A stretch of DNA of 64,000 bases from Anaeramoeba flamelloides (lineage: Eukaryota > Metamonada > Anaeramoebidae), in assembly GCA_027625915.1 (NCBI GenBank), contig JANTQA010000060.1, forward strand, positions 4,712,001 to 4,776,000, written 5' to 3'. The notes beneath the pieces are model-generated. The model was not told where the DNA came from and ran no database searches. It was given only the letters and a program-made list of their open reading frames with translations. Position 1 is the stretch's first letter; every line of letters starts with the position of its first letter. A program made the position numbers and the translations under genes. This document shows, piece by piece, positions 60,596-64,000 of the stretch.

Positions 60596-63500
60596 TTAAA
60601 ATATAAGAGGAAGATTTTTAACTTCTTGTTGTTTACTAATTGGCATTCCGTTAATTTTATATTGAATTCTTGTCATCATAGCCAGTTTTATTTTAATATT
60701 TTGTTTTTTGATCACTCTGAATGTTTGTGTAACTTTCCCAATATTATTTGCTGGAATAATTTTACTGGACGGAGGAGCCATTTGCACTTGAAGATGCTTT
60801 GGTACTGCAACTTGGAAAATTAGATCAGTCATTGGCGTTGGTGTTGAATTGGTGAATATTGCTTGTACCATTGCTGCTGGTATTCCGTTCACTGAGACAA
60901 GTTTAAAATTCATTTGGATTTTTAATCCGTCTTGATTATAAATAATTGCAGAAGGATTTTTTTTTTGTGTATTTACATTACCTCTTCCCATTCCTGTTCC
61001 CATTCCTTTTCCCATTCCTGTTCCCATTCCTCTCCCCATTCCTCTCCCCATTCCTCTCCCCATTCCTCTCCCCATTCCTGTTCCCATTCCTGTTCCCATT
61101 CCAGTTCCTCTTCCCGTTCCCATTCCATTTTCTGTACCTAAAATACCCATAACATTTTGAATTTTGGTATTTTGAACATTTTGTGTGTTATTACTATTGG
61201 GATTATTATTTGTACCAAAGATATCTGAAAGAAAATCCTCAGTTGATTGATTAGACTGTTGATTTTGGATATTTGTTGTTTGTTTGTTAACATTTTGATT
61301 ATTGTTGTTGCTGTTGAAATCTAATTGTAGTAAATTTTCAATACTGGATGTTTCTTGAGTTTTGTTTTGGGAAATAACATTATTTCCACCCATTATATTC
61401 ATTTCAGTTCCTTGACCACTCTGATTGTTATTGGGTGAAAATTGTTGATCTGTATTTTCTTGGGTGTTTGTATTTTTTGTGCTATTTTCATTTGCTGTTT
61501 GATCCTCTTGGACTGTTTCTATTTCTTGCTTTTCCATATTATCATCTTTGACAGGTATTCTGTCAAAACTGAAGACAAGTAATTCTTTATCCTCAAAAAG
61601 CCTAAAATATTCACAGGCACGTTGCTGTATTTCAATATTGACATGCTTCATAAAAGGTTTTATTATTTCTTTAATTGTTTCATTAAAGCCTTCAATTCTA
61701 GTTGAAAGTTTAATTAAAGTATTTAAGATAAAATATTTTGTAAGATCATCATTTCTAGAACTTGTGATAATAATTTGACAAAGATCAATGATTTGAGAAG
61801 GATCAATTGATTCATTTTCTTCAATACTCTTTTTTAATAAAATATCGCCAAATTCGCCAATTACCCAAGCCGCTACTTGTATGAATTTTTGGTTACGATA
61901 CCGATCATCTAAGAGCGAATTATATAATTTTTTTGATGCATAATATTGAAGTTCTTGATTCCTTCCAGTTACGTGAGTCATTATTGCAATAACATCGTCT
62001 CTAATATATTGCCCACCCTATAAATCGTAAAATTAAAATAAATTGAAAGATAATAAAGTTAGAATTTATTAAAAGTAAAAATAATGCGTTTTGACAAAAT
62101 GAAATAATATCACAAATTAATTTTTATCAAAAATTTATCTAAAAGCATATTTTTCGAAATTACGGTTTAAACTTTTCTTTAGATTTTTCTACAGCTTTTT
62201 TAAAAAAGTGAAGACGATAATTTTTACAAAGTCTTGCTGATTAAAACTGTTTGATTCACTTTCTTAAGCAGTTTGAGTGACATGTTTTAAAACTTGAAGA
62301 TTTCTCTTTTTTTTTCCACTTATGTTTTTTATTCATTTTTTTTTTTTTTATTTTGGATCAAAAAAAATAAAAATTTGTTAATTTCTTGAGTATTCCAAGA
62401 AAATAAAAAAAATAAGAGAATTTTTTCCTTGGAAAGTATATAAAAACTATTTTTCAAAAATTTTGACTCAATTTATACTTTTATTGGAAGTTGTTTTGAG
62501 GGTTTATCTCATATTCTTATCAAAAAAATTTTTGGATGAATCATTTTTTCTAATTTTGCAAATTTTTGTTTTGCTTTTTCAAATTTCTGTTTTTCTTTTT
62601 CTTTTTCTTTTTTTTCAATTTCTTTTCGCTTTTTCCTTTTTTTATTGCAAAAGATCATGTGGAAAAAAAAAAAGAGATCTTCGAAAAAGACAAATAACCA
62701 CTTAGAAAATTTCGACTATTTAATGTCTTTTAAAATGACTTTAATTATTCATAAAAAATCTTCTTGTTAACTTTTTTTCGGTGAAAATTCAGTAATAAAA
62801 AATCGGTAATACTCGTTTCAAAAATTTTTACTCTCTTTTTTTGGTTTTTTGGTTTTATTTTTTTTTAATTTTTAAAATCTCAGGTTTTTAGAGATTTAAA
62901 ATGATTTAAAAGTGAATTACAAATCAGATTTCATTATTAGAAGTTCTTGAATACGAAAAGAAATATATTTTTTTTTTCAATTTATTATTTCAGGTGAGTC
63001 ACAATTTTTGAAATGGAGTTTATATTAAAAGTATTAGTAAACTTAAAATATTATTGACTATTTGAAATAAATGATCATTTTTAATTTGAAAAAAAAAAGT
63101 TAAATATCCAAAAATTATTAAAAAATTACAATAAATAATGATAAAATTCTTACAATTGTTAAAACTTGAACTAAAGTATCTATTTGCCATTGGTCATCTG
63201 GAGAAAATTTTTCAATTGCTGTACAAACCTTTGCGGTGATATCAAATCGAAAGTCGTGTTCAGCTTTAGGCAAGCAGTCAAGTAATTCTTGTGTTAATTC
63301 TTTAACATTTTTTTTATTCATAATTCCAAAAACGAGATCAAGAGCTCTTCTTCTAATTGAAATATCTTTATCACGCAGACATTTTACAATTACCTTTCGA
63401 TGTCTTTTTAATGATTTGGAGTCCTTGTTGACACCCTTTAACAAGGTATTTAGGGCAACATATTTCATATTATTATCCTTTCCAGATAAAAACTTGGATA

Positions 63501-63795
63501 AAGTGTTAATTGCAGTAACCCGTAATCTATTTGGGGATTCAACTGTTAAAATTGTTGAAACTGATTCATATAAAATACAATTTTCCACATTTTTATTTAG
63601 GCCACTTGATGTACCTACTTGGGTTAAAATGTCAATCATCTGATTTGAATATTTTTTTGAATCTTTCCCTAAGATCCTTAATAGTCTTAAAATAAAAACT
63701 TGGAGAAATGGATCAGTTACCCCTTCAAAATCATATTCTGGCGCATATCCTGCATCAACTAAACTTTTCAACATTCGAAGTAAGCCGGGAACAAG
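60596..63795 (-). CDS. AP1G1: AP-1 gamma-adaptin, C-terminal part (runs off window)
   Basis: Large subunit of the AP-1 clathrin adaptor that sorts cargo at the trans-Golgi network and endosomes. Exons on the minus strand: 63795-63154 and 62017-60596; the phase-0 join reads QVLTIGGQYIRDD. The window holds 687 residues; earlier exons lie beyond 64000, since 63796-64000 looks intronic. Exon 1 here gives the trunk solenoid: DPFLQVFILRLLRILGK, RLRVTAINTLSKFL, YVALNTLLKGV, KCLRDKDISIRRRAL. Exon 2 continues FIQVAAWVIGEFGDIL, then an Asn/Gln-rich hinge with a clathrin-box-like LLQLD (61319-61333), a 12-unit GMG(T/R/K) repeat, and the gamma-ear (from AIIYNQDGLKIQMNF to the stop; FQVAVPKHLQVQMAPPSS). 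The gamma-type ear separates it from alpha, delta and epsilon adaptins. The intron is 1136 bp. Confidence 0.94.
60983..61126. repeat. 12-bp coding minisatellite in the gamma-adaptin hinge
   Basis: About twelve 12-bp units (plus strand 'cccattcctctc' and 'cccattcctgtt') encode GMG(T/R/K) blocks, one with Arg replacing Met. Units differ mainly at one codon, with four identical GMGR units in a row, so recent slippage expansion is likely. Confidence 0.9.
62150..62310. repeat. Short intronic repeat, copy in AP-1 gamma intron
   Basis: 'ttaagcagtttgagtgacat' and 'tctacagcttttttaaaaaa' correspond, in the inverse orientation, to blocks in the FKBP and RRP8 introns. Confidence 0.4.
62630..63020 (+). 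repeat. 390-bp dispersed repeat, copy 2 (AP-1 gamma intron)
   Basis: Colinear with 46990-47382 and ending in the same 'tttattatttcaggtgagt' doublet. It lies antisense to the gene that hosts it. Confidence 0.75.
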
Positions 63796-64000
63796 CTAGG
63801 TATTGTAATTTAATAAAAGTTATAATTTTTTTTTTTTTTTTGTTTTTTTTTTGTAATATTTTATATTTTTTTAATTTAAAAATTAATAAATAAAAACCAA
63901 AGATAACATTTGAAATAATTTGTCTATTAACCCGTAATCCGTTATCTCTCTTTTTTTTTACAAATAAATTGGAAAGTGATGAAGAAAAAAATTTTAAACA

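Noticed and set aside
60932-61152. Two open frames of SHS and FPF repeats on the plus strand
   Set aside because: Antisense reading of the GMG(T/R) minisatellite of gamma-adaptin.
1-64000. CRISPR arrays, ribosomal RNA operons, or a bacterial defence or biosynthetic system
   Set aside because: No regularly spaced direct repeats, no rRNA-like conserved blocks and no bacterial operon were seen; the repeats here are foldback transposons and microsatellites.

Overview
The window is AT-rich nuclear DNA of a eukaryote. Evidence: eight protein-coding genes, six of them split by GT-AG introns; homopolymer A/T runs throughout; and Asn/Gln/Lys-rich low-complexity protein tracts. Together with a bacterial-type glycerate kinase and abundant small inverted-repeat transposons, this suggests a free-living amoeboid protist. 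An Anaeramoeba-like metamonad or an amoebozoan would fit, but the taxon is inference. No ribosomal RNA, CRISPR array or bacterial operon was seen.

Genes in order: an intronless GarK/GlxK-type glycerate kinase (+, 5716-6891); an intronless Asn/Gln-rich protein with a 4E-T-like eIF4E-binding motif (+, 11624-14092); a short oxysterol-binding protein-related lipid-transfer protein in four exons spread over 12 kb (+, 19000-31116); a TMEM181-like multi-pass membrane protein in four exons (+, 35431-40468); the GTPase Ran in four exons (+, 43529-44700); an FKBP prolyl isomerase with TPRs in two exons (-, 47764-51172); the rRNA methyltransferase RRP8 in five exons (-, 53160-57283); and the C-terminal half of AP-1 gamma-adaptin (-, 60596-63795, continuing past the window edge). 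The first five point right and the last three left, so they converge around 44.7-47.8 kb. They are unrelated housekeeping functions: lipid transfer, nuclear transport, clathrin coats, rRNA modification, protein folding and translation control. Exon joins were worked out by hand; every join below keeps reading frame and gives continuous homology.

The rest is repeats. A palindromic MITE of about 200 bp (ends ACAGTCAG/CTGACTGT) occurs eight times. Other terminal-inverted-repeat families lie between genes and inside introns of 2.5-5.7 kb. A LINE-like element is present as three 3' fragments that share a zinc-knuckle C-terminus, and two of them carry a hairpin-rich 3' tail. One hairpin (3794-4065) has 115-bp arms with a single mismatch noticed. 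Intron 3 of the lipid-transfer gene holds, on the opposite strand, a tRNA-like cloverleaf (29122-29320) split in the anticodon loop by about 130 nt. That is the most unusual single object in the window.
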